64,000 nucleotides of DNA from assembly GCA_009731375.1 (NCBI GenBank), contig BJOX01000197.1, positions 202,438 through 266,437 of the forward strand, given 5' to 3'. This document shows positions 1-15,400 of this stretch, piece by piece (the stretch's first letter is position 1; the number at the start of each line of letters is the position of its first letter). This DNA is from Paulinella micropora (lineage: Eukaryota; Cercozoa; Imbricatea; Euglyphida). A model generated the notes under the pieces. It searched no databases and was not told the origin of the DNA. It saw only the letters and a program-made list of their open reading frames with translations. The position numbers and the translations under genes were made by a program.

Positions 1-165
1 ACGAGTATTTTCATTGAACATACCGGTCCGTCTGGAAGTGTTGGAACTGCCCTTGCGGGGGTGTCATTAGAGTCTATCGTCAATTCTTCGTACTCCCCTC
101 ACGAGTGAGACGATGGAGGCGCATGTGCAGATTTGCATCAGCCATTGACAGAGAAGCACTATTAT
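1..165 (+). mobile_element. tRNA-derived SINE, 3' part (SINE-1)
   Basis: The window opens inside a SINE body and runs to the conserved end 'gacagagaagcactatt', which passes directly into an ATT array (to 231). The same body follows a tRNA-like head in the full copies at 21059 and 29516. The head lies outside the window here. Confidence 0.8.
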
Positions 166-187
166 TATTATTATTATTATTATGGAA

Positions 188-231
<44 letters not shown>
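166..231. repeat. (ATT)n array, SINE tail
   Basis: ATT trinucleotide array, interrupted once by 'ggaatt', growing directly out of the SINE 3' end. Confidence 0.9.
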
Positions 232-233
<2 letters not shown>

Positions 234-234
<1 letters not shown>

Positions 235-541
235 CTTGGAGTGTTGACTGTGACATATTTGAGGGAAATCCCGATGAAAAAACCTAGTCACACTTGCTAA
301 ACAGAGTTCCAGCCCAATGGCCTCAAGGCGTTAAACTGTGACGCCAACTCATAACCCTTTGGTGGTAGATGCTGGGGAGGAGGGTCGTTGCGCGCGTAAA
401 AGATCTTAAACTCCGCATATGCTGGTTGATAGCCCAGGACCCAGCAGACACCAGATTGTTATGGGTGGGGTTCAGTTTAACGCCTTGAGGCCATTGGGCT
501 GGAACTCTGTTTAGCAAGTGTGACTAGGTTTTTTCATCGGG
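234..541 (-). repeat. Repeat family C copy with inverted arms
   Basis: Reverse-strand copy of a dispersed repeat also present near 583, 25692, 48648, 49020, 50029 and 57283. Its outer parts are inverted repeats: about 260-340 ('cagcccaatggcctcaaggc' and flank) returns in reverse complement at about 474-541. No coding potential recognised. Confidence 0.75.
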
Positions 542-582
542 ACGGGACTGCGGAATAACCTCGGCTTAGTGCAGTAATAATA

Positions 583-861
583 ATACTATATCCGAGGCGT
601 ACTGATGCAGCTAATGGCATATCCTCAACGGACATAAGCCTCCAATACCCTTGTTCGAGGTCCTCCACCCCCCCGTGTCAGTCTCTCGCCTGATGATCGG
701 GGCCACCGATGGAGCTCCTGAGGGCAAGACTGCACTAAGCCGAGGTTATTCCGCAGTCCCAGCAACCTCTTGCAAGACGTCACCGAATGTGCAAGTGCAT
801 ACACCAAGCGCGGTTGCTAGAGCTGCCTCGAAACCCCACCCATAACAATCTGGTGTCTGCT
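583..861 (+). repeat. Repeat family C copy
   Basis: Begins 'gaggcgtactgatgcagcta' and runs into a gap at 862. The sequence recurs on the minus strand at 48648-48958 and on the plus strand at 1815, 25692 and 57283. It is probably a short non-autonomous element; it contains a B-box-like 'gttcgaggtcc' but no clear tRNA head. Confidence 0.75.
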
Positions 862-1115
862 NNNNNNNNNNNNNNNNNNNNNNNNNNNNNNNNNNNNNNN
901 NNNNNNNNNNNNNNNNNNNNNNNNNNNNNNNNNNNNNNNNNNNNNNNNNNNNNNNNNNNNNNNNNNNNNNNNNNNNNNNNNNNNNNNNNNNNNNNNNNNN
1001 NNNNNNNNNNNNNNNNNNNNNNNNNNNNNNNNNNNNNNNNNNNNNNNNNNNNNNNNNNNNNNNNNNNNNNNNNNNNNNNNNNNNNNNNNNNNNNNNNNNN
1101 NNNNNNNNNNNNNNN
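862..1115. other. Assembly gap (N)
   Basis: Run of N inside a repeat C / repeat D cluster. Confidence 0.99.
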
Positions 1116-1742
1116 TATATATTGATCTGTCATGGCTGAGCCCGAGGGCCATGCGCCTCCATCCCTCGACCCAACAGGGACTACAGTGAGTATGTTGGGG
1201 AGGGAAGAGTGACTCTAACCATCCTGCATAGAAAGCCCCAAAAAGGAAGTCCCTACTACCCGCACAGTGTCGGGTACCTTGCAGGAAATCAACTACAAAT
1301 GATTGATCTTCCCCGCGTGAGAGCTCCACGAGACTGGGTAGGTCCCGCATGGAGGTACTCACAGGGGTAGCAGACATTTCATGCGGTCTGCCAGCGCATG
1401 AGGACGTTTTGTGGTAAGTATCTGGGACGCCTCGAAACCCGTCACCACCCCTAGATCGCGGAATGTAAATACCCCTTTGATCCCACGTGGTGTATGTCTT
1501 ATAAAAAACAACACAACGACATGGCCTCGGAACCAACACAACAACATAGCCTCGGAACCCACATCGACATAGCCTCGGAACCCACACAACAACAGAGCCT
1601 CGGAACCCACACAACAACATAGCCTCGGAACCAACACAACAACATAGCCTCGGAGCCAACACAACGACATAGCCTCGAAACCAGTGGGAAGAGGCCCAAC
1701 CACCTCCTCTTCCCGTGGGGTGCCATACTGTGCACCCCTCCA
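1116..1742 (+). repeat. Repeat family D with internal minisatellite
   Basis: About 620 bp element, starting 'tatattgatctgtcatggct' and ending 'gtgcacccctccat' against an AAT array. Copies lie at 24293-24745 (plus, gap-truncated) and 48257-48450 (minus). At about 1510-1685 it carries a minisatellite of about seven units of roughly 25 bp built on 'cctcggaacc' plus 'acacaacaacatag'. No protein domain recognised in any frame. Confidence 0.8.
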
Positions 1743-1748
1743 TAATAA

Positions 1749-1814
<66 letters not shown>
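1743..1814. repeat. (AAT)n array
   Basis: AAT array joining repeat D to repeat C. Confidence 0.95.
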
Positions 1815-1818
<4 letters not shown>

Positions 1819-1957
1819 ATATCTGAGGCGTACTGATGCAGCTAATGGCATATCCTCAACGGACATAAGCCTCCAATACCCTTGTTCGAGGTCCTCCACC
1901 CCCCGTGTCAGTCTCGCCTGATGATCGGGGCCACCGATGGAGCTCCTGAGGGCAAGA
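1815..1957 (+). repeat. Repeat family C copy, 5' part
   Basis: Near-identical to 590-735, ending after 'gagctcctgagggcaaga'. Confidence 0.8.
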
Positions 1958-1984
1958 TTACCAACGCTTTTAATAATATTATTA

Positions 1985-2225
1985 AATACAAGGGTCACCG
2001 TCTAAGTTCAATCAATGGCCTTCGGGCTAACGATGTGATAACCAGAGGTCACTTGTAAAAGTAACTTCATTAAATCAAAGGCAAGGGCAAAGCAGAAGAA
2101 GGAGACTTTGGCATAATAACAGAGAAACGAAGAAGAAAAAGGAGGAGAGGAGGAGGAGGAGGGGAAAGGATATGAGAAGAAAACATTAATAAAGGAGGAA
2201 GAGGAAGTTGGGTTTACTCCTTCCG
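1985..2225 (+). repeat. Repeat family G copy and purine-rich tract
   Basis: 1985-2090 resembles 26706-26815 and 27985-28100: 'ggtcaccgtctaagttcaat', then 'gctaacgat', then 'aacttcattaaatc'. An AGG/AAG-rich tract follows to 2200. Confidence 0.55.
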
Positions 2226-2726
2226 ATACCTCGAGCTTTTTTTGATCAGATGTAAAGTTTTGAGCAAGTATTTCATAATTGATAAACATGCAAAATCGGA
2301 TAAACTCACACAAGGTGATGGCAAAGATTATCAGGAGTGGATAAGTTCATATAACTGGACGGCAGGATGTCACCACAAGAGATCTCACAAGGTTGCAGTA
2401 GCAAAAGCTAATGAACTATTCGAGCCAAGGTATAAAAACTATTGATATATCACTGTAGTCTGGAGTTGCGGCTCTAACAGGAGAAGAGAAAATCTCATGT
2501 GATCCTGTTTACACTTCGCACGTTGATAAACACTTTCGTTGCATTTGCTTTTTCAGATAAGGGGAAGTAAACAGATCAAGCTCAAACGAGCGGGAGCACT
2601 CAGGCTGTGGGTTTTTTCTCTTGTGATTTTCTAGTGGTGGCACCAGGAAAAACCTACACTAAACCGTACATTACGTACATTTTTGTACAACCGCGTCGGT
2701 AGGCTCTCTTCGCTTTTGTTGAGAAC
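2226..2726. other. Unannotated stretch
   Basis: About 500 bp of moderately AT-rich unique sequence. A reading frame at 2242-2445 has no recognisable domain and I do not call it a gene. Confidence 0.5.
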
Positions 2727-2990
2727 AATTTTACAATTGGACTCAGGGAACGTCCACGTGAAAAGTATAGCTAGTCTCTCTCTTCTTCTTCTTCATTTTT
2801 ATTGAGAGAACAATTTTACAATTGGACTCAGGGAACGTCCACGTGAAAAGTATAGCTAGTAAGTTATACCTTTATCTAAGGTGGAAACTCTCTCTCTTCT
2901 CTCTTCTCTCTCTCTTTCTCTCTCTTCTTCTTCTTCGCTTTTTTTGAGAGAACAATTTTTACAATTGGACTCAGGGAACGTCCACGTGAA
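2727..2990 (+). repeat. Tandem copies of a ~70-bp unit
   Basis: The unit 'caattttacaattggactca' followed by 'gggaacgtccacgtg' occurs at about 2727, 2810 and 2950, with TC-rich spacers. A fourth copy is at 5487-5565. The extended form also shares 'aagttatacctttatctaag'. Confidence 0.8.
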
Positions 2991-3084
2991 TTTTCTTCTG
3001 CTCTCTCTTCTTGTTGTTGTTTATGTTCGGTTGTTGGTTTGCTGTTGCTTGTTTTTTTGCCTATTGTTATGTAATGATCGTTGA

Positions 3085-4300
3085 GTGCAGTGTACTCGGT
3101 CAACACCTAGGACCAAAAGCAAAGAAAACGGACTGAATTCTGTATCAGACATCAGCATTTTTTTCTTTTTTATTTGTTTTCTTATTAGTCAGCTTTGTTT
3201 ATATTTTCGGTCTCATCGAACTGTTCGCCTATCTTATTTCGTTGCTATTTCTATGGGGTCTGTGTATGTTTTCTTGTTGTACTGTATCGTGGTTGGCGAT
3301 GCTCTCGGTGGTTTGTTGTTAGGTACTAACTCTGTGAGTATTCTGTGTTGTTTCTTTGGGTTGTTTTTATTTTCTTCTAGCGTCTTCATTACTTCGTCTT
3401 TTTTTGCTTTGTGTATTATTTTGTCGACTTTGTACTTCTGTGTTCTGTATGCTTGTTTATTTTCTGTTGTCGTGTCATCTCTCCATTTTTTGTACAGTAA
3501 GTGCGTTTTTCTTATTTGCTTCTTTATTATGGGGCTGCACCAGCTTTTTCTTCTATTGGATTGCTTGGGTTTTCGTTCGAAGTGTTCTATTACTTTTGTT
3601 ATTGTTGTTTTGTATGTTTCTAAATTTTTGGTTTGTGTCGCTGCTTTCTGTGTTGTCCTGTGTGATGTATTCTAGCCTGTGTTTTGAGGTTTGCTAGGAT
3701 TGCGTCTTTATTTTTGTCGTATATGTTTTTGGTGAGTCTGGGTGTGTTGTCTGTGTCTGGCTTTCTTGTGTGGGTGTGTATTATTGCGTATATGGGGTGG
3801 TCTTATATGCATGGGCTTATGATGTTTGATTCTATGTTTGCATTTATATTGGTGATTATCATGTCTATGAATGTATGGGATGTTGTGTGGACCATGTCGT
3901 GTCTTGTTGCTTTTGTTATCATGTCTATGAATGTATGGGATGTTGTGTGGACCATGTCGTGTCTTGTTGCTTTTGTTATTGTTGTGTAGAGGTTGTTGTG
4001 TACCATTAGGTTTTGAAAGTCTGTGTGTGGTTTATGTATGTTGTCTAGTAGGTTGTAGTTGAGGTCACCTACTAGTGTTATTGTGCTTGTAGGCGTTTTG
4101 TGTAGTATGCTGTTTATGTTATTTTGTAATGCATGCATGAATTGTTTGTCTATGAGTGGGCGTCTATACATACCTATTATTGTGTGTATTGGTTTGTTTT
4201 TAAGTTTATTATTATATATTCTTAGTGTTAGTGGAGTTTTGCATGACTCCGGTATAGTTTGTTTATCGTCTATTGTAATGTGCATGTTGCTTTTATAGTA
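3085..4300 (-). pseudogene. Non-LTR retrotransposon (LINE) relic, endonuclease and linker
   Basis: On the minus strand about 4290-3800 encodes the C-terminal half of an APE-type endonuclease: 'HTIIGMYRRP' (family I/VGVYRPP), 'TLVGDLNYNLLDN' (family GDFNxxL) and 'THDMVHTTSHTFIDMI'-like text (family T.R.TxxSxTLIDxI). Further along the minus strand (about 3440-3230) the linker typical of Jockey/CR1-like ORF2 is readable: 'ENKNNPKKQHRILTEL' then 'TYTDPIEIATK'. In the family the element then continues into reverse transcriptase; here stops appear and the RT is absent. A 57-60-bp segment of the endonuclease (about 3858-3978) is tandemly duplicated. This is a 5'- and 3'-truncated dead copy. Confidence 0.85.
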
Positions 4301-5483
4301 TATTGAGATTATCTCTCTCTCTCTCTCTCCCTCTCTCTCGAATTTAATAATAAGCAAATTTTACTCTCTCTCTTCCTCTTCTTCTTCTTTTCTTCTTCTT
4401 CTTCTTCTTCTTCTTCTTCTTCTTCTTCTTCTTCTTCTTGTTCTTGTTCTTCTTCCTCTTCTTCTCCTTCTTCTCCTTCTTCTTCTTCTTCTTCTTCTTC
4501 TTCTTCTTCTTCTTCTTTAATGAAATCGAAAGCGAAATTGTACAGGAAGTGAAGTCAGAACTAAGTCATAAAATTCGTAGTCAGAACTAATTCATGAAAC
4601 TGAGTGAAAAGCTAACTCAATATACTATAAGAAGGAAATTGTACAGAAAATAAAGAGTCTAGTCAAACCGAGAAACTGAGGGACAACAATAAAAAGAAAA
4701 AACAAAGGGAAAAGGGAAAGAAGTAGAGAGAAACTTAGAAAGAAAAAATACATAAAGAAAAAAAGTAGGAAGGGACAAAAGAATGTGAAAACGAAGTAAA
4801 AGAAAGGAAGGAAAAGAAAGAGGTTAAAAAAGGGAAGACCGAAGGAGAACGAGAGTAAACAAGGAGACTATGTACAAAAGGAAGAGAAGCTGTACAAGGA
4901 AGGAAAGGAGAAAGAGAGGGAGAAGAAAGAAAGGAGAGAAAGAAATTAGCAAAAGCGCTCTTGTGAGTCCCAAAGGCGCCTCTTTGCTAAGTCAAGGATC
5001 ATGGCGTTTCCGCGCGCTGTAACAGCTGCGGACATAGCTCGAAAGCTTCTCCTTCTTCTTCTTCTTCTTCTTCTTCTTCTTCTTCTTCTTCTTCTTCTTC
5101 TTCTTCTTCTTCTTCTTCTTCTTTCTTTCTTTCTTTCTTTCTTTAAGGGTATCTGTTTCTTCTTCTTCTTCTTCTTCTTCTTCTTCTTCTTCTTCTTCTT
5201 CTTCTTCTTCTTCTTCTTCTTCTTCTTCTGCTTCTTCTTCTTCTTTAATGAAATCGAAAGCGAAATTGTACAGGAAGTAAAGTCAGAACTAAGTCATGAA
5301 AGTCGTAGTCAGAACTAATTCATGAAACTGAGTGAAAAGCCAACTCAATATACTATAAAATAATACAAAAATAGAAAATATGAATGAGAAAAGAGAAGTG
5401 TCTTCTTCTTCTTCTTCTTCTTCTTCTTCTTCTTCTTCTTCTTCTTCTTCTTCTTCTTCTTCTTCTTCTTCTTCTTCGTTTTT
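4301..5483. repeat. CTT arrays with an internal direct repeat
   Basis: Long CTT arrays at about 4370-4517, 5047-5142, 5157-5246 and 5401-5475. Between them a unique ~115-bp segment ('aatgaaatcgaaagcgaaat' onward) is present twice, at 4519-4633 and 5247-5362, each time following a CTT array. 4634-5000 is A/G-rich with no gene. Confidence 0.85.
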
Positions 5484-5486
5484 AAA

Positions 5487-5565
5487 CAATTTTACAATTG
5501 GACGCAGGGAACGTCCACGTGAAAAGTATAGCTAGTAAGTTATACCTTTATCTAAGGTGAAAACC
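5487..5565 (+). repeat. Fourth copy of the 2727-type unit
   Basis: Shares 'gggaacgtccacgtg' and 'aagttatacctttatctaag' with 2810-2880. Confidence 0.8.
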
Positions 5566-5721
5566 TAGTTATTGTTGAGCGTATTAAGGAAGATATTAAA
5601 TTAGTATTCAGCGGCTCAGTATTAATATTATATTATAGTTATTAAAATTAATATTTGTTTAGATATATTGTGCGGTGATATTATTATTTTATGTTATGTA
5701 TATATGTTATTGTAAAGGTGT

Positions 5722-5724
<3 letters not shown>

Positions 5725-5770
<46 letters not shown>

Positions 5771-5800
5771 GTCTGTCTGCCTGTTTGTCTGTCTGTCTGC

Positions 5801-5845
<45 letters not shown>

Positions 5846-6015
5846 CGCTGTCTATCTATCTATCTATCTATCTATCTCTCTCTCTCTCTCTCTCTCTCGC
5901 TATCTCTCTATCTATCTCTATCTATCTATCCATCCATCCATCCATCTATCTATCCATCCATCTATCTATCCATCCACCTATCTATCTATCTATCTATCTA
6001 TCTATCCATCTATCC

Positions 6016-6069
<54 letters not shown>

Positions 6070-6108
6070 GCCAATGTCTTCGGATATGCAGAGCTGATAG
6101 ACCAAACA

Positions 6109-6180
<72 letters not shown>

Positions 6181-6248
6181 CATCCATCCATCCATCCATC
6201 CATCCAGATAGATAGATGGATAGGTAGGTAGGTAGGTAGGTAGGTAGG

Positions 6249-6284
<36 letters not shown>

Positions 6285-6340
6285 GAGGTAGATAGGTAGA
6301 TAGGTAGGTAGGTAGGTAGGTAGGTAGATAGGTAGATAGG

Positions 6341-6407
<67 letters not shown>

Positions 6408-6475
6408 GTAGGTAGGTAGGTAGGTAGGTAGATAGGTAGATAGATAGATAGACAGATAGATAGATAGATAGATAG

Positions 6476-6513
<38 letters not shown>

Positions 6514-6547
6514 TGGATGGATGGATGGATGGATGGATTGATGGATG

Positions 6548-6595
<48 letters not shown>

Positions 6596-6632
6596 TCTAT
6601 TTATCTATCTATCTACCTATAGATAGATAGAT
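5725..6632. repeat. Compound TC/TGTC/TATC/CATC then GATA/GGTA array
   Basis: About 900 bp of tetranucleotide arrays. They are pyrimidine-phase (TCTC, TGTC, TATC, CATC) to about 6205, then switch strand to GATA/GGTA/GGAT. Around 6590-6630 GATA and TATC blocks abut, so the strand can fold back. Confidence 0.95.
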
Positions 6633-6831
6633 GAGATATCGACTAATGTCAGAAAAAAGGAGCTTCTGATTTCGTCAACCAAGGAAGTCTGTGGGTAAAG
6701 TATTAACCCGATGCCCAGCTAAGCCGTGATGTTTGCACGGAAGGGACTGATACAGGCGATACCAAATCTCCCTAGTACCAGGCGGGGCCAGGGCTCGTTC
6801 CATAAGCGCCCCTTGCAGAACGAGCTCCCAC

Positions 6832-6832
<1 letters not shown>
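6633..6832 (+). repeat. Dispersed repeat F, copy 1
   Basis: About 200 bp of non-array sequence embedded in GATA arrays. It is nearly identical in reverse complement to 61085-61278; shared landmarks include 'tcgactaatgtcagaaaaaa', 'gtttgcacggaagggactga' and 'cttgcagaacgagctccca'. No coding potential recognised. Confidence 0.85.
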
Positions 6833-6900
<68 letters not shown>

Positions 6901-7135
6901 TCTATCTATCTATCTATCTATCTATTTACCTACCTACCTACCTACCTATCTACCTCCTCCTCTTCTCCTCCTCCTCCTCCTTCTTCTTCTTCTCCTTCTT
7001 CTTCTTCTTCTTCATCATCATCTTCTTCTTCTTCTTCTTCTTCTTCTTCTTCTTCTTCTTCTTCTTCTTCTTCTTCTTCTTCTTCTTCTTCTTCTTCTTC
7101 TTCTTCTTCTTCTTCTCTTTCTTCGTCGTCGTCGT
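6833..7135. repeat. GATA/TATC palindromic array, then TACC, TCC, CTT, CGT arrays
   Basis: GATA units (6833-6899) are followed immediately by TATC units (6900-6924), giving a perfect fold-back. TACC, TCC/TTC and TCG arrays continue towards the EMC7 start. Confidence 0.95.
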
Positions 7136-7303
7136 CGTCGTTGTTTGTCGTCGTCGTCGTCGTTTGTCGTTTGTCGTCGTCGTCGTCGTTTGTCGTCGTC
7201 GTCGTCGTTTGTCGTCGTCGTCGTCTCCTAACGTGGCACCGTCTGCAAATATCCAGGTTGCTTGAAGCAATTTGACAAGCCTTCTGTGCTTCTTCAAGCT
7301 GCA

Positions 7304-11421
<4,118 letters not shown>

Positions 11422-11422
11422 A

Positions 11423-11612
11423 GCTTGATTCACACTTTTTAAGCAAAGACATGACACACAGTCATGTTATTAATACAGTAATGTTAGTATATACCAGTAA
11501 GCGGAGGCTTATACTAATACTAAAGATCAATTTTTTTTATTTTTTTTTAAATTTTTTTTTTTTGGACTGATCAACTTTAATGATAGAACACTTTTCACTA
11601 GTAGGGAGTCAT
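11423..11612. other. EMC7 3' flank
   Basis: No gene seen. It contains interrupted poly-T (11530-11562). Confidence 0.6.
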
Positions 11613-11890
11613 GATATTATGTGGACATCACCCCCCGAACATCAGGTAAAAACTTATTTATAGATTTCGTTTGGCCGGACACGTCTGAAATGCCAATTTG
11701 ATCATGGTCTTTTGGCGGCTTTTTGTCTTTGCGTGACTGAGATAATATAACGAGACATAATTCTCTTGTTGAGGATGTGTTTGGTTATATTACCGACTTG
11801 CTCTTCCATTAAGCTATCGTTGGGGATAGCCTGCGGTACATTTGGAGTCCATAGCTAAAGGCTGATTTCTTTTCTTATCTGTCGCACAGA
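11613..11890 (+). repeat. Dispersed repeat E, copy 1
   Basis: Diverged copy of 49266-49570. Shared landmarks are 'catcacccccc', 'taatataacgagacat' with 'attctc', and 'ggctgatttcttttct'. Confidence 0.65.
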
Positions 11891-12432
11891 CTGTATTAAT
11901 AACACCCACGGTATACTACATCGTTTTTACGCTATTGGGATTTACGGGAATTTACTAGTGGAAGTAATTCCTTGTTATTAAATGTATTTTAAGATGAATT
12001 CTTATTACATTTCCGGTTCTGATTAATACATCCGGTTTAATGTTTTAGGATAAGGATTATGGGAGGAAAGCTAGGAAGCTTGGATCCCATAGGATCTTAA
12101 AAACTTATATAATTCACATAACCGTTTACCGGCGTGGAGAAGGTTTTTAGGATGCAGATTACACTATTGTGTAGCATCCATATTGAATAACCTCCCACAT
12201 TAATAGCGTTGACCCGATCCTTCTACAACACATGTAGTAACCGTTTGAAGTTAAGGGGAAAAGGTCACGGAAATTCCGTGAAATTTTGCTTTTTTTTCCC
12301 GTGACTGGGAATTTATGGCTAAATAAGGGACATTGTACTTATGGGTTGTTGTTTGTGGTATGTTTTGGCATTTGTGCAGGTTACGGACGTAACGCAACGT
12401 GTCAGTTGACCCTGTCTGCATTCGGGCAACAG
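11891..12432. other. Unannotated stretch upstream of the methyltransferase gene
   Basis: AT-rich unique sequence. The first exon and promoter of the next gene may lie here, but I cannot place them. Confidence 0.4.
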
Positions 12433-15400
12433 ATTGTCCTTGCCTGAGGGAGTGACCTGGGATGCGTCGCTGCGTCGCATCTTTGAACAAGGCACCACGA
12501 CAAGTGCACCTACTGGTCAACAAGCATTTCCCTTTCGTTCTCTTGTTCTCTCCCTTCTGCTTTTTTGTTCTGTGTGTGCGCTCTGTTTGTCTTGGGTTTT
12601 GTTTGATGTCTTTGTTTGTGTGGCTGAGTTTGAATTCGGTCCCCCCCCCCCCTTCCTCTCGTTTTTTGCGGTGATTTTTTCGATTATGGATCCCTTGTGG
12701 CAACTGTAGGCAAGCTGAACAAGAAGCTTAAAGAGTTGCTGAAGGCGATGGCTGGGAAGGCATCCAACGTGGCTGCCACTGAGCAAGAGGTCTGGTCCAT
12801 TTGCATTTGACACTTTTATGCATAAAAATCCCATGTTCGGATTGGGTCTGCTGCCCTTTTTTTTTTTTTTTGTTTTTTCTGTGTACACCCAGTCGGGTAC
12901 ACTTTTTACGTCCGAGCCCAACTTCACTCATTCCGTTTATGCATAAACGAAAAACCGGTTTCAGGCACTGGTGGCACTTGAATGGTTTTTGCAGGGAACT
13001 GGACAAAGACGTGGTTCCTCCAAGCCCTTTGCCTCACACCGAACCGGAAAAGTCACCGTTTGCAGCTGAAGTAACACTTGTTGGAAAGGATGGCAAAGAA
13101 AAGGGCCAGGCTGAACTGCAAGGGGACAAGGAAGAAGAAGTGCAACAGGAGGAAGTTGAAGAAGTACAAGAAGAAGAGGAAAAAGAGGAAGCAAGTGCCC
13201 TGGCTCGCTCTGTGTCTTCGTCAAAGAAAGCTCAGGCCCAGAAGAAAGCGTCGTGCAATCAACTGGAGACTCAGGAAAATGACGATGAAGATGACGACGG
13301 TGAAGAGCAGTCTCAGGCCTCAGTTTCGGGTCTGAAAAGGAAAATGCTTCCCAAGTCCCCACCATTGAAACTACCTATTCAGGAGGCTCCTGCCTCTGCA
13401 GCCTCGAAAACCCCTCCTGCTGCAGGGAAATCAAGCCCATCAGCAATCTCTGTCGCGTCAACGTTAACTCCTTCCAATGCAAGCAAGAAGAGGAAGGAAC
13501 AAACTGGTGATGACGTCAGCTTGACTCCGGACACAAGCAAACTTTCTCCTGCAGTCAAGAAAGCTAAGAAAATGAAAGGCAAGGCCAAGTTCGGCAAGAA
13601 CGTGACCGAGCAAGACAAGAAAGCGCAAGAAGAACCAAGTACCAAGAAGGTAAAATCTCATTTGAGCTTGTCTGTGCTTGTGACTTTTATGCATAAAAAT
13701 GCAATGTGTTGTTCAGAAACGAGGTTCTTGTCCAGGCAGCAACCCAAGACATCTCTTCCCTCTCGTACGACAACGTCGAAGTTCTGCAGGACGTGATCGC
13801 GGGTGCTCCGCACAAAGGAGTCATCGACCGCTCGCTGGACGAACACCATGTCAGCGAACTCATGAACAATTTTACACGAGTGGCAAACCCAACGACAAGA
13901 TCGAGTGGGTGGGTTGGCTGCAGGACAAGAGTGAAAAGGTTAGCTTAAATTGAAAAAGAGTTTGGCTTGGACGAAGAGGACAACGATTTAATGGAGCCTT
14001 CGGCTTTCTGTGACCGAGACACTGTCAATGAATGGACGAAAAAGTGGAGAGCTGCTGGCCTCATCGAAAGCAAGGGCGGCAAACTGGACTGGAACAACAT
14101 TCCGTTGGACAAGTGTACGGAGCTGCAAACGTTTCTGAGGGACAAGATGAAGGAAGGCAAGCTGCACATGGAGGCCTTCGTGGGCCTCCACACCTCGAAT
14201 GCAATTCAGCGCTTGCATCGAACCTACCCCACGCAATCGTTGTGGCAAGTCATCAAGATGTCCAAGCTTCGCTTCGTGAGATGGAACGAGAAAGGTCGGC
14301 GTGCAGTCAGTCTGTTGGGTGCCTACGAGAATCGCGTGGCGATGACGCAACGCAAGAACACGTTTGGGGAGAACGCCATCGCTGCCCACAACCAGGGCTA
14401 CCTTGCGATTTTGCGTCTCAAGGATTAGTCTCCCAAGTCGATTCAAAAGTTTTTGAGTACGTGGAAGCAGGAGTTTGCTCTTTCCCGCAAGATCAACCAA
14501 GCTACCTTCAATTCGATGTGGACCTACGTGTCGTCTCACACTGGCGAGCTTTGGAAGGTGTGGAAGGAGCTTCTTTCCCGCCATGGCATTCGCGAGGACA
14601 TGGACAAGGCCTTCATCGAGAGCATCAATGAATTGCACTGGATTCGAAAGGACAAGCCTGGCCTCTTGGAGGAAATGAAACACTTGGTAAAAAGGCTCTC
14701 TGAGTGCAAGTTGAAGCAAGTAAACAGCATTATGAAGGAGTTTTTCATCAATCAAAAGAAGTACTGCTGCTACAAGTTGAAGGAGGACATTGTTGCCCTG
14801 GCCCATTCCATGAACCTGTTTCAACTGGAGGGAGTTTACATCGATCAAGAGAGCTGGGACGACCTGTGCTTGTTGGTTCCGCAATTGAAAACTGAGAATG
14901 CGCGTAGGACCATGATGGCCACTGTCGATTTTCTGTATAAGTCGGCCGTCAAGTCTCGGAAAATTCCTGAAGCGCTCAGGAAGCAGGTGCTCACCTGGTT
15001 GGACATGTCGACGAAGAGGCCTTTCAGGTCTTGCCATCACTTTGTGCTTTTATGCAGAAAAGTGTCATGTTTGGTTTTGCCTGTGTACACTGTGCAGGCT
15101 GAAACGGAGTTGCAACTTGGCAACGCGACGATCATGAAAGGTGACATGTTCAAAATTGCAAGTTTCCTTCCATCTGATTCTGCATTTGGTCACCTAGCCT
15201 TTTCCGCAGTCATGACTTTTATGCATAAAAGTGTCACATTCCGTTCTTGCCAGCTGCAGTCCTGGCCTTTCACGTTTTTGCTGGTTTTTTTGTGTGCTGT
15301 GTTTGCAGACTGCCTGTGCGCGGACTTGCCGTACAACATTTCGGAACTACAGCATGATCAGGAGCTCGAGGAGATCAACGAGGAGAAAGTGAAGACCTTG

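Noticed and set aside
1510-1685. CRISPR-like regularly spaced repeats
   Set aside because: Units are contiguous minisatellite copies with no unique spacers, inside a dispersed repeat of a eukaryotic genome.
3085-3697. 196-codon plus-strand hydrophobic ORF
   Set aside because: It is the antisense of the LINE linker; the minus strand carries the recognisable family sequence.
5675-6231. Open frames of 140-150 codons rich in YLSI/LSLS
   Set aside because: Pure translation of TATC/TC/TGTC arrays; the same text appears wherever the arrays occur on either strand.
13724-13870. Phase-0 reading of exon 4 from the first acceptor (13717)
   Set aside because: It gives Arg/Ser-rich nonsense; the AG seven bases later (start 13724) gives coherent text in the main frame.
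13967-15040. 350-codon minus-strand ORF across the methyltransferase-like gene
   Set aside because: Shadow of the plus-strand coding region; the sense strand carries the recognisable domains and introns.
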